Source: an uncultured Sutterella sp.
GTDB taxonomy: Bacteria > Pseudomonadota > Gammaproteobacteria > Burkholderiales > Burkholderiaceae_F
Assembly (NCBI GenBank): GCA_905206365.1
Contig: CAJLHF010000007.1
Span: 1 to 64,000, forward strand
DNA: 64,000 bases
Direction: 5' to 3'
A model generated the notes under the pieces. It saw nothing but the letters and a program-made list of their open reading frames with translations. It was not told where the DNA came from and did no database searches. Shown in pieces: positions 52,162 through 61,349 of this stretch (its first letter is position 1; each line of letters opens with the position of its first letter). The position numbers and the translations under genes were made by a program.

Positions 52162-53507
52162 ACCTTGAGCGTCGACGCCTGATGCAAGCCGCCGCCGGCT
52201 CGCTCCTCCTCTCCCTCGCCCCCGTCGATATCGCCTGGGGGGCAAAGATGATCGCCGTTCGCATGTGGCCGGCCGAGGAATATACCCGCGTGACGCTCGA
52301 GTCGGATGCTCCGCTCAAGTACCGGCACTTTTTCGTTCGATCCGCCAAGCCCATCCGGCTGGTAGTCGACATCGACGGTCTGCAACTCACCGAATCGCTC
52401 AAACGCCAGATTGCGGCCGTCAAGCCCGACGACCCCTACATCGCCTCAATGCGCATAGGCCAGTACAAGCCCGGCACCGTGCGCCTCGTAATGGACCTCA
52501 AGACGGACGTGAAGCCCGAAGTGTTTCTTCTCAAACCCTTCGCGAACTATCAGTACCGTTTGGTCTTCGACATCTACCCCGAGCATCCCCGCGACAGCAT
52601 CGGGCAGATTCTCGCCTCGCGCGACGACACCGACATCCTCTCGGCACCGACCGAAGAGGATCCGCTGGCATCGGTCCTCGAAAGCCTCGGCAAAGACACC
52701 TCGCCCCCGTCCTCGAAGCCTTCGGGCGGCGGGAGCGCTTCCGGAAAGCCCTCGAACGGGAAACCCCCGACGGGCGACAAAAAAAACGCGTCGTCGAAGA
52801 AGGCTTCGCGTTCCGAACTCGTCATCGTGGTCGACCCCGGTCACGGCGGTGAAGATCCAGGAGCAATCGGGCGCCAGAAAACCCAGGAAAAGACGGTGGT
52901 GCTTCAGATCGCCCGACGTCTTGCCAAGCTGATCGAAGCCGAACCCGGTATGAAGGCGATTTTGACGCGCAACTCCGACCACTTTGTGAGTCTCGGGGGG
53001 CGTGTGGCCATCGCCCGAAAGGCGCGGGCGCACCTGCTCGTGAGCATTCACGCCGACGCCTGGGTGAAGTCGAGCGCCCGCGGCTCCTCCGTTTTTGCGC
53101 TCTCGCAAAAGGGCGCCACGTCGGCGGCGGCCCGGTGGCTCGCGAAGAGTCAGAACGAGTCCGACATGATCGGGGGCGTCAACATTAAGGACGTGGACCG
53201 TCAGGTCGCAAGCGTCCTCGTCGACATGACCTCAAACTGGACGATCGGCTACAGTCTGGGGCTCGGAACCGCCGTCCTGCAGGAAATCAAAGGCATCAAC
53301 CGCCTGCACAAGAACCACGTCGAACAAGCGGGCTTTGCCGTCCTCAAGGGCCAGGGGATCCCCTCGATTCTCGTCGAGACGGCTTTCATCTCGAATCCCG
53401 AAGAGGAAAAACTCCTGCGCTCGACCACGCACCAACAAAAGATCGCCCGGGCGATTTTCACCGGCATCAAAAAGCAGCTCGCAGCCGACTCGACGCTCCT
53501 CAACTGA
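52158..53507 (+). CDS. amiC: N-acetylmuramoyl-L-alanine amidase AmiC
   Basis: Periplasmic zinc amidase that splits septal peptidoglycan. 449 residues: a twin-arginine signal (ERRRLMQAAAGSLLLSLAP), an AMIN domain (about 30-150), a Ser/Pro/Lys linker, and an Amidase_3 domain from about 225 with zinc-binding VVDPGHGGEDPG, LVSIHADAW and catalytic ETAFISNPEEE. Export folded by Tat matches AmiC of E. coli. Translationally coupled to tsaE. Confidence 0.94.
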   Translation: MNLERRRLMQAAAGSLLLSLAPVDIAWGAKMIAVRMWPAEEYTRVTLESDAPLKYRHFFVRSAKPIRLVVDIDGLQLTESLKRQIAAVKPDDPYIASMRIGQYKPGTVRLVMDLKTDVKPEVFLLKPFANYQYRLVFDIYPEHPRDSIGQILASRDDTDILSAPTEEDPLASVLESLGKDTSPPSSKPSGGGSASGKPSNGKPPTGDKKNASSKKASRSELVIVVDPGHGGEDPGAIGRQKTQEKTVVLQIARRLAKLIEAEPGMKAILTRNSDHFVSLGGRVAIARKARAHLLVSIHADAWVKSSARGSSVFALSQKGATSAAARWLAKSQNESDMIGGVNIKDVDRQVASVLVDMTSNWTIGYSLGLGTAVLQEIKGINRLHKNHVEQAGFAVLKGQGIPSILVETAFISNPEEEKLLRSTTHQQKIARAIFTGIKKQLAADSTLLN

Positions 53508-53653
53508 GGCCCCGCACCGCTATGAAAGAGGTCCGCAACCGATCGGCGGCGGGCGTTTCCGATACAATCTCAAGAATTGACATACCACGCGTCGGCGGCG
53601 GGTACTTTCCCCGGCGCCGTCCGAAACACCTCACTCTTTCGGAGTTCATCGAC

Positions 53654-54718
53654 ATGGCACTTGTTTCCATGCGTCAGCTGCTCGACCATGCGGCTGAAAA
53701 CGGCTACGGCGTTCCCGCCTTCAACGTCAACAACCTCGAGCAGGTTCAGGCCATCATGGCCGCGGCCTCCGAAGTCGGTGCTCCCGTGATCATGCAGGCC
53801 TCGGCCGGTGCCCGCAAGTATGCTGGCGAAGCCTTCCTGCGCCACCTCATTGAAGCCGCCGTCGAAGCCTATCCCGACGTCCCCGTGTGCATGCATCAGG
53901 ACCACGGTCAAAGTCCGGCCGTCTGCCAGGGCGCCATCCGTTCGGGCTTCACGTCCGTCATGATGGACGGTTCGCTCATGAGCGACGGCAAGACCATCTC
54001 CTCCTACGAATACAACGTTGACGTCACCCGTCGCGTCGTTGAAATGGCTCACTGCATCGGCGTTTCCGTCGAAGGCGAACTCGGTTGCCTCGGCTCGCTC
54101 GAAACGATGCGCGGCGACAAGGAAGACGGCCATGGCACCGACGCCACGATGACCCGCGAACAGCTCCTCACGGACCCCGATCAAGCGGCCGAATTCGTAA
54201 AGGCCACGCAGATCGACGCGCTCGCCATCGCCATCGGCACCTCGCACGGCGCCTACAAGTTCACGCGCAAGCCCACCGGCGAAACGCTTTCGATCCAGCG
54301 CGTGAAGGAAATCCACGAACGCCTCCCGAACACGCACCTCGTGATGCACGGCTCCTCGTCCGTTCCTCAGGAATACCTCGCCGTCATCCGCGAATTCGGC
54401 GGTGAAATGCGCGAAACGTACGGCGTGCCCGTCGAAGAAATCCAGAAGGCGATCCAACACGGGGTTCGCAAGGTCAACATCGACACCGACATTCGTCTTG
54501 CCATGACCGCCGCGGTGCGCCGCTTCCTCGTCGAAAATCCCTCGAAGTTCGACCCGCGCGAATTCCTCAAGGCCGCCCGCAAGGCTTCGATCGAACTGTG
54601 CAAGCAACGCTACCTCGAATTCGGTTGCGAAGGTCAGGGCGCGAAGATCAAGCCCGTCGCCCTCGAAAAGATGGCGGCCCTCTACGCCGACGGCACGCTC
54701 GCTCAGAAGGTTTGCTGA
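53654..54718 (+). CDS. fba: Fructose-bisphosphate aldolase, class II
   Basis: Zinc aldolase of glycolysis and gluconeogenesis. 354 residues with YGVPAFNVNN near the start, zinc histidine in CMHQDHGQ, ..GVSVEGELGCLGS, the HGAYKF histidine, MHGSSSVP and KVNIDTDIRLA. ATG at 53654 with GGAG eleven bases upstream; longer frames lie in the leader. Start of the fba-purC-purE-purK-tsaC neighbourhood typical of Burkholderiales, here interrupted by dgkA. Confidence 0.95.
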   Translation: MALVSMRQLLDHAAENGYGVPAFNVNNLEQVQAIMAAASEVGAPVIMQASAGARKYAGEAFLRHLIEAAVEAYPDVPVCMHQDHGQSPAVCQGAIRSGFTSVMMDGSLMSDGKTISSYEYNVDVTRRVVEMAHCIGVSVEGELGCLGSLETMRGDKEDGHGTDATMTREQLLTDPDQAAEFVKATQIDALAIAIGTSHGAYKFTRKPTGETLSIQRVKEIHERLPNTHLVMHGSSSVPQEYLAVIREFGGEMRETYGVPVEEIQKAIQHGVRKVNIDTDIRLAMTAAVRRFLVENPSKFDPREFLKAARKASIELCKQRYLEFGCEGQGAKIKPVALEKMAALYADGTLAQKVC

Positions 54719-54737
54719 TGCACTCCCGATAAAAATT

Positions 54738-54774
54738 AAAAACGCGCGTCCTCTCTGCGGGGCGCGCGTTTTTT
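54738..54774 (+). terminator. fba terminator
   Basis: Stem AACGCGCG/CGCGCGTT with extra pairs, followed by T4 and preceded by an A-rich stretch. Confidence 0.85.
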
Positions 54775-54850
54775 GACTTTTCCGAGGTCCGAGCGCTTCG
54801 ACGCCCCTTCGGACTCACACGACTGCGGCCGACCCAAGCCGCTGCGCCCC

Positions 54851-55255
54851 ATGAAAGTACCCGCCGACGCCACCCAACTCAAAGGCAAAAAGGGCCTGAG
54901 ACGCCTCCTCAACGCCACGCGCTACTCGATGCAGGGCTTTGCCGCCGCCTGGAGAAAAGAAGCGGCCTTCCGCGAAGAGGTTCTCCTTTGCGCGGTGCTC
55001 GTTCCGCTCGCGCTTTGGCTTCCGGTATCCGCCTTTGAGAAGCTCGTTCTCGTACAGGCCACGCTCTTCGTACCGCTCGTCGAGATTCTCAACAGCGCCG
55101 TCGAAGCTGCGGTTGATCGCTTCGGCCCCGAAATCCACCCGCTGTCCGGGTACGCAAAGGACCTCGGCAGCGCCGCGGTCTTCATGGCGCTTTGCATGGC
55201 GGCACTGGCCTGGATCGTCGTTGCAGGCCCCGTCGCGTGCTCGTTCTTCGCCTGA
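54851..55255 (+). CDS. dgkA: Diacylglycerol kinase DgkA
   Basis: Small trimeric inner-membrane kinase that recycles diacylglycerol to phosphatidic acid. 134 residues with the N-terminal amphipathic helix (RLLNATRYSMQGFAAAWRKEAAFREE), three membrane segments, and the catalytic signature LNSAVEAAVDR. ATG at 54851. Lies between fba and purC with its own spacing; not part of the usual cluster. Confidence 0.94.
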   Translation: MKVPADATQLKGKKGLRRLLNATRYSMQGFAAAWRKEAAFREEVLLCAVLVPLALWLPVSAFEKLVLVQATLFVPLVEILNSAVEAAVDRFGPEIHPLSGYAKDLGSAAVFMALCMAALAWIVVAGPVACSFFA

Positions 55256-55342
55256 GCGCAATACAATCTCAAAGACTTCCGAAAACGTCGTTGCGACACA
55301 GAATTTCCATCCTCTTCACATTTCCAACTTGGGAGTACACAC

Positions 55343-56233
55343 ATGGCCGGTCTTTCGAAAACAAACATCACGTCGCTGGAAAAGGTCTACAGCGGCAAGG
55401 TTCGCGAAAGCTACGCGGTTGGCGAGGACAAGCTCCTCATCGTGGCCACGGACCGCATTTCCGCCTTTGACGTCATCCTGGACGACCCGATCCCCGGCAA
55501 GGGCAAGGTTCTGACGGCTCTCACGAACTTCTGGTTCGACAAGCTCGACGGTGTTCTGCCGAATCACCTGACCGGCATCGACCCCGAAACGGTCGTCAAG
55601 CCCGAAGAAGTCGAACAGGTGCGCGGCCGTGCCGTCGTCGCGATGCGCTTGAAGCCCATCCTCGTCGAATGCGTGGCCCGCGGCTACCTGATCGGCGGCG
55701 GCTGGAAGGACTACTGCGCGACGGGTTCCGTCTGCGGCGTGAAGCTGCCCGAAGGCCTCAAGATGGCCGAAAAGCTCCCCGAACCGATCTTCACGCCCGC
55801 CGCGAAGGCCGAAGTCGGCACGCACGACGAGAACATCTCTTTCGAACGTGTGGTCGAACTCTACGGTGAAAAGATCGCCAACACCATCCGCAACGCCACC
55901 CTTGAGCTCTACCGCCGCGCGGCCGACTACGCGCTCACGAAGGGCATCATCATCGCCGACACGAAGTTCGAATTCGGCATCGACGCCGAGGGCAACGTCC
56001 GTCTCATGGACGAAGTCCTCACGCCCGACTCGAGCCGCTTCTGGCCGGCCGACACGTACGAAGTGGGCACCTCCCCGATGAGTTACGACAAGCAGTTCAT
56101 CCGCGACTGGCTCGAAGCCCAGCCCTGGGACAAGACCCCGCCCGCTCCGAAAGTTCCCGAAGACGTCATCGAAAAGACGGCCGACAAATACCGCGAAGCG
56201 TTGCGTCGCCTCGCCGGCACGGACATCGAATAA
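55343..56233 (+). CDS. purC: Phosphoribosylaminoimidazole-succinocarboxamide synthase PurC
   Basis: Couples CAIR and aspartate with ATP in purine synthesis. 296 residues, the longer beta-proteobacterial type, with YSGKVRESYAVGEDKLLIV, ATDRISAFDV, VECVARGYLIGGG and the C-terminal LTPDSSRFWPADTYE. Followed by purE after an unusual 192-base gap full of hairpins. Confidence 0.96.
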   Translation: MAGLSKTNITSLEKVYSGKVRESYAVGEDKLLIVATDRISAFDVILDDPIPGKGKVLTALTNFWFDKLDGVLPNHLTGIDPETVVKPEEVEQVRGRAVVAMRLKPILVECVARGYLIGGGWKDYCATGSVCGVKLPEGLKMAEKLPEPIFTPAAKAEVGTHDENISFERVVELYGEKIANTIRNATLELYRRAADYALTKGIIIADTKFEFGIDAEGNVRLMDEVLTPDSSRFWPADTYEVGTSPMSYDKQFIRDWLEAQPWDKTPPAPKVPEDVIEKTADKYREALRRLAGTDIE

Positions 56234-56253
56234 ATCGAACCGCAAGCGTCGCT

Positions 56254-56385
56254 CGGGCGGGTTCCCGGTCCTTCCGGGGCCCCGCCCGGAAAACCTCTCC
56301 CTCGGTTTTCCGCGCTGTTTTTTCCAAGTCCAGGAGAAAAGTTCTCCCGGCCCGAGGCCCCGAGAACTTTTCTCCTCGACTTTTT
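56254..56385 (+). terminator. Three consecutive hairpins between purC and purE
   Basis: Stem 1: CGGGCGGG (56254-56261) with CCCGCCCG (56281-56288), nested CCCGG/CCGGG inside. Stem 2: GGAAAACC (56288-56295) with GGTTTTCC (56304-56311). Stem 3: a perfect 15-bp stem, 56332-56346 with 56362-56376, followed by CGAC and T5 (56381-56385). The last looks like a terminator, the first two could form alternatives to it. Confidence 0.7.
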
Positions 56386-56425
56386 ACCCTTCACCGTTTC
56401 TCCCTATTTTCGTGAGGTTTTCGCA

Positions 56426-56935
56426 ATGACCAACAACGATACCCGTCCCCTCGTCGGCATCGTCATGGGCAGCAATTCCGACTGGGACGTCATGTCCCAT
56501 GCCGCCCGCATGCTCAAGGACTTCGGCGTGCCCTTCGAGGCCCGCGTCGTCTCCGCGCACCGCATGCCCGATGAAATGTTCGAGTATGCCTCGAGCGCCC
56601 GCTCGCGCGGTCTGCGCGTGATCATTGCCGGTGCGGGCGGCGCCGCGCACCTGCCCGGCATGATCGCCGCCAAGTGCACGTTGCCCGTCTGCGGCGTTCC
56701 GGTTCCCTCCAAGTACTTGCGCGGCGTCGACAGCCTGCATTCGATCGTGCAGATGCCCAAGGGCGTGCCCGTCGCCACGTTCGCGATCGGTGAAGCCGGC
56801 GCGGCCAATGCCGCCCTCTACGCGGTGCAGATCCTCTCGGTAGAAGACGCCGCGCTCGAAAAAAAGCTCGCCGAGTTCCGCGTCGCTCAGAACGCGAAGG
56901 CTCGTGCCATGACGCTGCCGCTCGAAACGCTCTGA
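56426..56935 (+). CDS. purE: N5-carboxyaminoimidazole ribonucleotide mutase PurE
   Basis: Moves the carboxyl group from N5-CAIR to give CAIR. 169 residues, class I PurE with MGSNSDWDVMSHAARML, VVSAHRMPDEMFEYA, IAGAGGAAHLPGM and VPVPSKYLRGVDSL. Twelve bases before purK, so the two proteins are made together. Confidence 0.96.
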   Translation: MTNNDTRPLVGIVMGSNSDWDVMSHAARMLKDFGVPFEARVVSAHRMPDEMFEYASSARSRGLRVIIAGAGGAAHLPGMIAAKCTLPVCGVPVPSKYLRGVDSLHSIVQMPKGVPVATFAIGEAGAANAALYAVQILSVEDAALEKKLAEFRVAQNAKARAMTLPLETL

Positions 56936-56947
56936 GGATCCCGAACG

Positions 56948-58120
56948 ATGACCGAAACCAAGCCGATTCTTCCGGGCGCCACGCTCGGCCTCATGGGCGG
57001 CGGTCAGCTGGGCCGCATGTTCGCGCAGGCCGCGGCCGCTATGGGCTACCGCGTAGCAGTGCTCGAACCCCAACACGACGCCCCCGCCGCCGAGGTGTCC
57101 GCCGAACACATCGAAGCACCCTACAACGACGCGGACGGTCTCGACCGCCTCGCCGAACGTTGCCCGTGCGCCACGACCGAATTTGAAAACGTTCCCGCCG
57201 ACAGCCTTCGCCGCCTCGCCGCGAAGGGTACCCTCACGGCGCCGCCCGCGCATGCTGTGGCCGTCACGCAGGACCGCAACGTCGAGAAGCATTTCGTCGA
57301 ATCCGTCGCGGGCGTGCCCGTGGCACCTCATTGCGCGGTGCTCTCGGAGAAGGATGTGGCGCTCGTCGACGAAGCGCTCTTTCCCGGCATTCTCAAGACC
57401 GCCCGCCTCGGCTACGACGGCAAGGGCCAATACCGCGTCAAAAACCGCGACGAACTTCTTCAGGCTTTCCGCAACACGAACGGCGTTGAGTGCGTTTTTG
57501 AGAAGATGCTTCCCCTCAAGCTCGAGCTCTCCGTCATCGTGTGCCGATCGCTCTCGGGAGAAACGAAGACCTTCCCCGCAGCCGAGAACCATCACCGCAA
57601 CGGCATTCTCGCCATGTCGGTGCTGCCCGCGCGCGTTCCCGAAGCGGTGGCCGAAGAGGCACGCGCTCACGCAATGCGCATCGCCGACGCGCTTGAGTAC
57701 GTGGGCGTTCTTTGCGTTGAATTCTTCCTCCTCGAAGACGACACGCTCCTTGTGAACGAACTCGCGCCGCGCCCCCACAATTCGGGGCATGCCACGATCG
57801 ACGCGTGCGTAACGAGCCAGTACGAGGAACAGGTCCGCGCGATGACAGGCATGCCTCTCGGCGACACAACCCGCCACTCCTGCGCGGTCATGCTTAACGT
57901 GCTCGGCGACGAGTGGTTCGACGCCGAGGGCCGTTTCCGCGACCCCGACTGGCGTGCCGTGCTCGCCGTTCCCGGAGCAAAACTTCATCTCTACGGGAAA
58001 AAGGAAGCCCGTCGTGCGCGCAAAATGGGACACGTCACGTGCGTGGCCCCGACGCTCGACGAAGCCTTCGAGCGTGCGCGCGCCGTCGCCCGCATTCTCG
58101 GCCTTCCCGATCCCGAGTAA
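56948..58120 (+). CDS. purK: N5-carboxyaminoimidazole ribonucleotide synthase PurK
   Basis: ATP-grasp enzyme that carboxylates AIR. 390 residues with LGLMGGGQLGRMFAQAA, the ATP-binding TARLGYDGKGQYRVK, FLLEDDTLLVNELAPRPHNSGH and the C-terminal AKLHLYGKKEARRARKMGHV. A bicarbonate partner of PurE, next to it as expected. Confidence 0.96.
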   Translation: MTETKPILPGATLGLMGGGQLGRMFAQAAAAMGYRVAVLEPQHDAPAAEVSAEHIEAPYNDADGLDRLAERCPCATTEFENVPADSLRRLAAKGTLTAPPAHAVAVTQDRNVEKHFVESVAGVPVAPHCAVLSEKDVALVDEALFPGILKTARLGYDGKGQYRVKNRDELLQAFRNTNGVECVFEKMLPLKLELSVIVCRSLSGETKTFPAAENHHRNGILAMSVLPARVPEAVAEEARAHAMRIADALEYVGVLCVEFFLLEDDTLLVNELAPRPHNSGHATIDACVTSQYEEQVRAMTGMPLGDTTRHSCAVMLNVLGDEWFDAEGRFRDPDWRAVLAVPGAKLHLYGKKEARRARKMGHVTCVAPTLDEAFERARAVARILGLPDPE

Positions 58121-58135
58121 CCAACAAGGATTTCC

Positions 58136-59134
58136 ATGACGACTCCTCCCGTCGACCTTCAAGCCGTCGAGCGCGCCCGTGCCATTCTCGAAGCGGGCGG
58201 CCTCGTGGCCCTTCCCACCGAAACGGTGTACGGCCTTGCAGCCGACGCCGACAACGAAGCGGCCGTGACGGCCACGTTCGAGGCCAAGGGACGCCCCAAG
58301 GATCATCCGCTCATCGTGCACGTATGCGGCCCCGAGGCGATCGACGCCTGGGCCGAAGACGTTCCGGAGAGCGCCCGGGTGCTCGCACGCGCCTACTGGC
58401 CGGGGCCGCTCACGCTCGTTCTGAAGAAAAAGCCCCGGTGCGGCCTTTTCGTCACGGGCGGGCAGGATACGGTCGCGTTGCGTTGTCCGTCGCACCCCTG
58501 GGCGCACGCCCTTCTCAAGGCCTTTGCAGGCCCGACGATGAAGGGCCTCACGGCTCCCTCCTGCAACACGTTCGGTCGTATCAGTCCGTCGTGCGCGGAG
58601 CACGTCCGCGAAGACCTCGGCGTCAAGCCCGAGGGGAAGCTTGACATGATTCTCGACGGAGGGCCGTGCGAATTCGGGATCGAGTCGACCATGGTGAATC
58701 TTTCCTCGGGCGAGCCGACGATTCTTCGTCACGGCGTCGTGACGCGCGAAATGCTGGAAGATACTCTCGGTTGCCCCGTGCCCGACGCGGGCTCGAACGC
58801 ACCGCGTGCCTCGGGGCGCTTGAAGAGCCACTACGCGCCGCGCACGAAACTCGAGCTCGTCATCCCCCGGACCTTTGCGGAGCGCGTGGCCGCCTGGACG
58901 CGGGAAGGCCGCACCGCGGCCGTCATGGCCCGCGCCTCGACCCTGGAAACACTGGATGCGCCCGTGCGCCTCAAGCTCGTCGCGCCCGAAACACACCTCG
59001 AATACGGCGCCCGACTCTACGAGGCACTTCACGAGCTCGACCATGCGGGCGCCGATCGGATCTTCGTGGAGATGCCGCCCGAAGCACCCGAGTGGACCGC
59101 CGTACACGACCGACTCGGTCGGGCGGCCGCCTGA
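58136..59134 (+). CDS. tsaC: L-threonylcarbamoyladenylate synthase (Sua5 type)
   Basis: Makes threonylcarbamoyl-AMP for t6A. 332 residues: an N-terminal YrdC domain with LPTETVYGLAADA and KGRPKDHPLIVH, PAPSCNTF-like TAPSCNTFGRISP, and a C-terminal Sua5 domain (from about 210, ASGRLKSHYAPRTKLEL). The two-domain form distinguishes it from the short TsaC of E. coli. AAGGA precedes the ATG. Completes t6A synthesis with tsaE in this window. Confidence 0.93.
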   Translation: MTTPPVDLQAVERARAILEAGGLVALPTETVYGLAADADNEAAVTATFEAKGRPKDHPLIVHVCGPEAIDAWAEDVPESARVLARAYWPGPLTLVLKKKPRCGLFVTGGQDTVALRCPSHPWAHALLKAFAGPTMKGLTAPSCNTFGRISPSCAEHVREDLGVKPEGKLDMILDGGPCEFGIESTMVNLSSGEPTILRHGVVTREMLEDTLGCPVPDAGSNAPRASGRLKSHYAPRTKLELVIPRTFAERVAAWTREGRTAAVMARASTLETLDAPVRLKLVAPETHLEYGARLYEALHELDHAGADRIFVEMPPEAPEWTAVHDRLGRAAA

Positions 59135-59144
59135 GACACATACC

Positions 59145-60041
59145 ATGACTGCGCCCGCCGCTCCGCGCCTTCTTCCGGTGCTCGCGCTCGTCCTGGCGAC
59201 TTTCTTTTGGGGAAGTTCCTTTCTGACGATCTCGACCGCCCTGGAAGAAACCAACCCCCTGACGCTCGTTCTGTGTCGCTTCGGGACGGCCGCGTTCCTG
59301 CTCGCATTCGCACTGCGGGGTCGCATCCGTGCGATTCCCGCGTCGACGTGGAAAGGAGGCGCGTGGTGCGGTCTGGCGATCTACTGCTGCTACACGGCCA
59401 ACACGGCGGGCCTCATGACGATCGAAAGCTCGATGTCGGGATTTCTCACGGCGCTTTACGTACCGCTTACGCCTTTTCTCTACTGGATCGTCTACGGTCG
59501 TACGCCGAGCAAAGCGGCCTTTGCGGGCGCGGGTCTCGCGTTTGCGGGACTCGTACTCCTCGCGAACCCCTTCACCTTGAGCCTCTCGAACAACTGGGGC
59601 GAATGGGTGACGATTCTCTCCGCGCTCCTTTCGGCCGCGGAAATTCTCATCGTCGGAAAGTTCGCACCGCAGGCGAAGGCAACCGAACTCGCGTTCGCAC
59701 AGCTCGTCTTCGTCACTCTTTTTGCGGCGCTGGGACTTGCCGTTGCCACGTTGACGGGCGTGCCGCTCAAGGAAACCGTCTGGTCGCCCGTCGTTCTCGG
59801 CAGCATCGCCTGGCTTGCGGTCATCGTGGCCTTCGTACAGGTACTTCTTGCTTACGGACAGCGATATGTTCCGCCGGGGCGCGCCTGCGTCATCTTCGCC
59901 ATGGAGAGCGTCTTTGCGGCCGCACTCGGTTGGATCGTCGGCGAACGACTCGGTGCGGGCGGCCTGGCGGGAGGCCTTTGCATCGTGGGCGGCATCCTTC
60001 TCTCCGAACTGCCCGCACTCTTTAAACGGAAACGCAAATGA
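59145..60041 (+). CDS. EamA/DMT-family transporter
   Basis: A 298-residue inner-membrane protein with ten predicted membrane segments in two EamA repeats. The start LALVLATFFWGSSFLTISTALEETNP is the family's typical first helix. Substrate unknown; family members export amino acids or related metabolites. ATG at 59145, ten bases after tsaC, and its stop overlaps the murI start by ATGA, so it is translated with murI. Confidence 0.88.
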   Translation: MTAPAAPRLLPVLALVLATFFWGSSFLTISTALEETNPLTLVLCRFGTAAFLLAFALRGRIRAIPASTWKGGAWCGLAIYCCYTANTAGLMTIESSMSGFLTALYVPLTPFLYWIVYGRTPSKAAFAGAGLAFAGLVLLANPFTLSLSNNWGEWVTILSALLSAAEILIVGKFAPQAKATELAFAQLVFVTLFAALGLAVATLTGVPLKETVWSPVVLGSIAWLAVIVAFVQVLLAYGQRYVPPGRACVIFAMESVFAAALGWIVGERLGAGGLAGGLCIVGGILLSELPALFKRKRK

Positions 60042-60877
60042 CCGCTCTTTGCGACAATGCCTCGGCCCCCGTCGGACTTTTGGACTCGGGCTGGGGAGGG
60101 CTCTCCGTGGCGCTTGAAGTGCGACGGGCGCTCCCCGGGGAAGATTTGGTTTTTGCCGCGGACTGCGGTTTCGCCCCGTGGGGCGAGAAGCCCGACGCGT
60201 TCGTCTTGGAGCGCATCGACGCCGTCGTCGACTTTTTGATCGCTCGGGGCATAAAAGCGCTTGTCGTTGCCTGCAACACCGCGACGTCGCTTGCCGTTCA
60301 ACGCCTTCGGGAGCGGCTTGCAATGCCCGTCGTCGGGATCGAGCCCGCCGTTTTTCCCGCTGTTCGGGAAACCGTCACGGGTACCGTGGCCGTCCTGGCG
60401 ACGCCCAAGACGATCGACGGTCTCAAGTACCGGGCGTTGCGCGAAGAAGCACTTCGGTGGGCCCGCGAACACCGGTCCGTCTCCGTCGACGTGATCGACG
60501 TGCCGGCTCCGGGCCTCATGCAGTGCGTGGAACGGGGCGACTTCGCAACGCCCGAAACCCGAGCACTCGTTCGAAACTTCCTCGAGCCCGCGGCGGCCCG
60601 AGGGGCCGACAGGATCGTACTCGGTTGCACCCACTATCCCTTCCTGCTTGAAGCGATCCGCGAGTGCGTGCCGGGCGCCGAGCCGATCGACCCCGCACCC
60701 GCCGTCGCTCGTCAATTGATGCGACGCCTCCGGGAAGAAGGGCTCGCGACCCCGCGCACCGCGGGCGGGACCTCGCGATTTTTCGCAACCGATCCCACGA
60801 CCGAGCGCGAAGCCGTGTTGCGCACGCTCTGGAGAGCGTCGGGCGAAACGGAACCCCGTCTCGAAGCGCTCGTTTGA
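60038..60877 (+). CDS. murI: Glutamate racemase MurI
   Basis: Supplies D-glutamate for peptidoglycan. 279 residues with GLLDSGWGGLSVALEVR, the first catalytic cysteine in VVACNTATS and the second in LGCTHYPF. Position 2 of the DSG motif region reads DSGWGG where DSGVGG or DSGIGG is usual, and FAPWGEK replaces the common PYGxK; the two cysteines are kept. Overlaps the upstream transporter by four bases. Confidence 0.93.
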   Translation: MTALCDNASAPVGLLDSGWGGLSVALEVRRALPGEDLVFAADCGFAPWGEKPDAFVLERIDAVVDFLIARGIKALVVACNTATSLAVQRLRERLAMPVVGIEPAVFPAVRETVTGTVAVLATPKTIDGLKYRALREEALRWAREHRSVSVDVIDVPAPGLMQCVERGDFATPETRALVRNFLEPAAARGADRIVLGCTHYPFLLEAIRECVPGAEPIDPAPAVARQLMRRLREEGLATPRTAGGTSRFFATDPTTEREAVLRTLWRASGETEPRLEALV

Positions 60878-60899
60878 CGACTCGGACGCCCCGGACAGC

Positions 60900-61349
60900 T
60901 CAAGCACGCAACCGCAGGGGCGGCGTCGTTTCGTCTGCCTCGTACGGCTCGAGCTTCGCTCGGAGCTCGTCGGGAATCGGCGTCGAGACAAGACGCCCGT
61001 CTTCAAGCTTCACGCAAACGACCGTCTCAACGCACTGCAGACGTAGTTCCTCGCCGCAGTGCATCGTGATCGCAAAACGAATCGACTTCTCGCCGACGTG
61101 TTCCGCCCAGAGGCGCGCCGTACAGACGTCGCCCACCCGACCGGGAGCGGCAAAGTCGCAACGCACGCCCGCAACGGGCAGCCCCACGCCGACGGTTTCG
61201 AGGTTGTTGAAGGTGACCCCGAGCACATCGCGGAAAAAGTCCTCCATCACGTAGTTGAGGATCGCGAAATACTGGGGGTGATAAACGATCCCCGCGGGAT
61301 CGCAGTGTCCGAAGCGGATTCGGACGACGGATTCGTAGATTTGCGTCAT
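60900..61349 (-). CDS. Hot-dog fold acyl-CoA thioesterase (4-HBT family)
   Basis: A 149-residue protein with the 4-hydroxybenzoyl-CoA thioesterase signature IRFGHCDPAGIVYHPQYF, whose aspartate is catalytic in the family. The substrate acyl-CoA cannot be read. Its ATG overlaps the stop of the upstream cyclase by four bases, so the two are translationally coupled and may act in one pathway, perhaps aromatic breakdown. Convergent with murI, with 22 bases between. Confidence 0.85.
   Translation of the reverse strand: MTQIYESVVRIRFGHCDPAGIVYHPQYFAILNYVMEDFFRDVLGVTFNNLETVGVGLPVAGVRCDFAAPGRVGDVCTARLWAEHVGEKSIRFAITMHCGEELRLQCVETVVCVKLEDGRLVSTPIPDELRAKLEPYEADETTPPLRLRA

Noticed and set aside
56384..59326. 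A 980-codon open frame on the minus strand
   Set aside because: It runs antisense to purE, purK and tsaC, all of which are intact family members. GC-rich genes often leave the opposite strand open; the protein has no recognisable domain.
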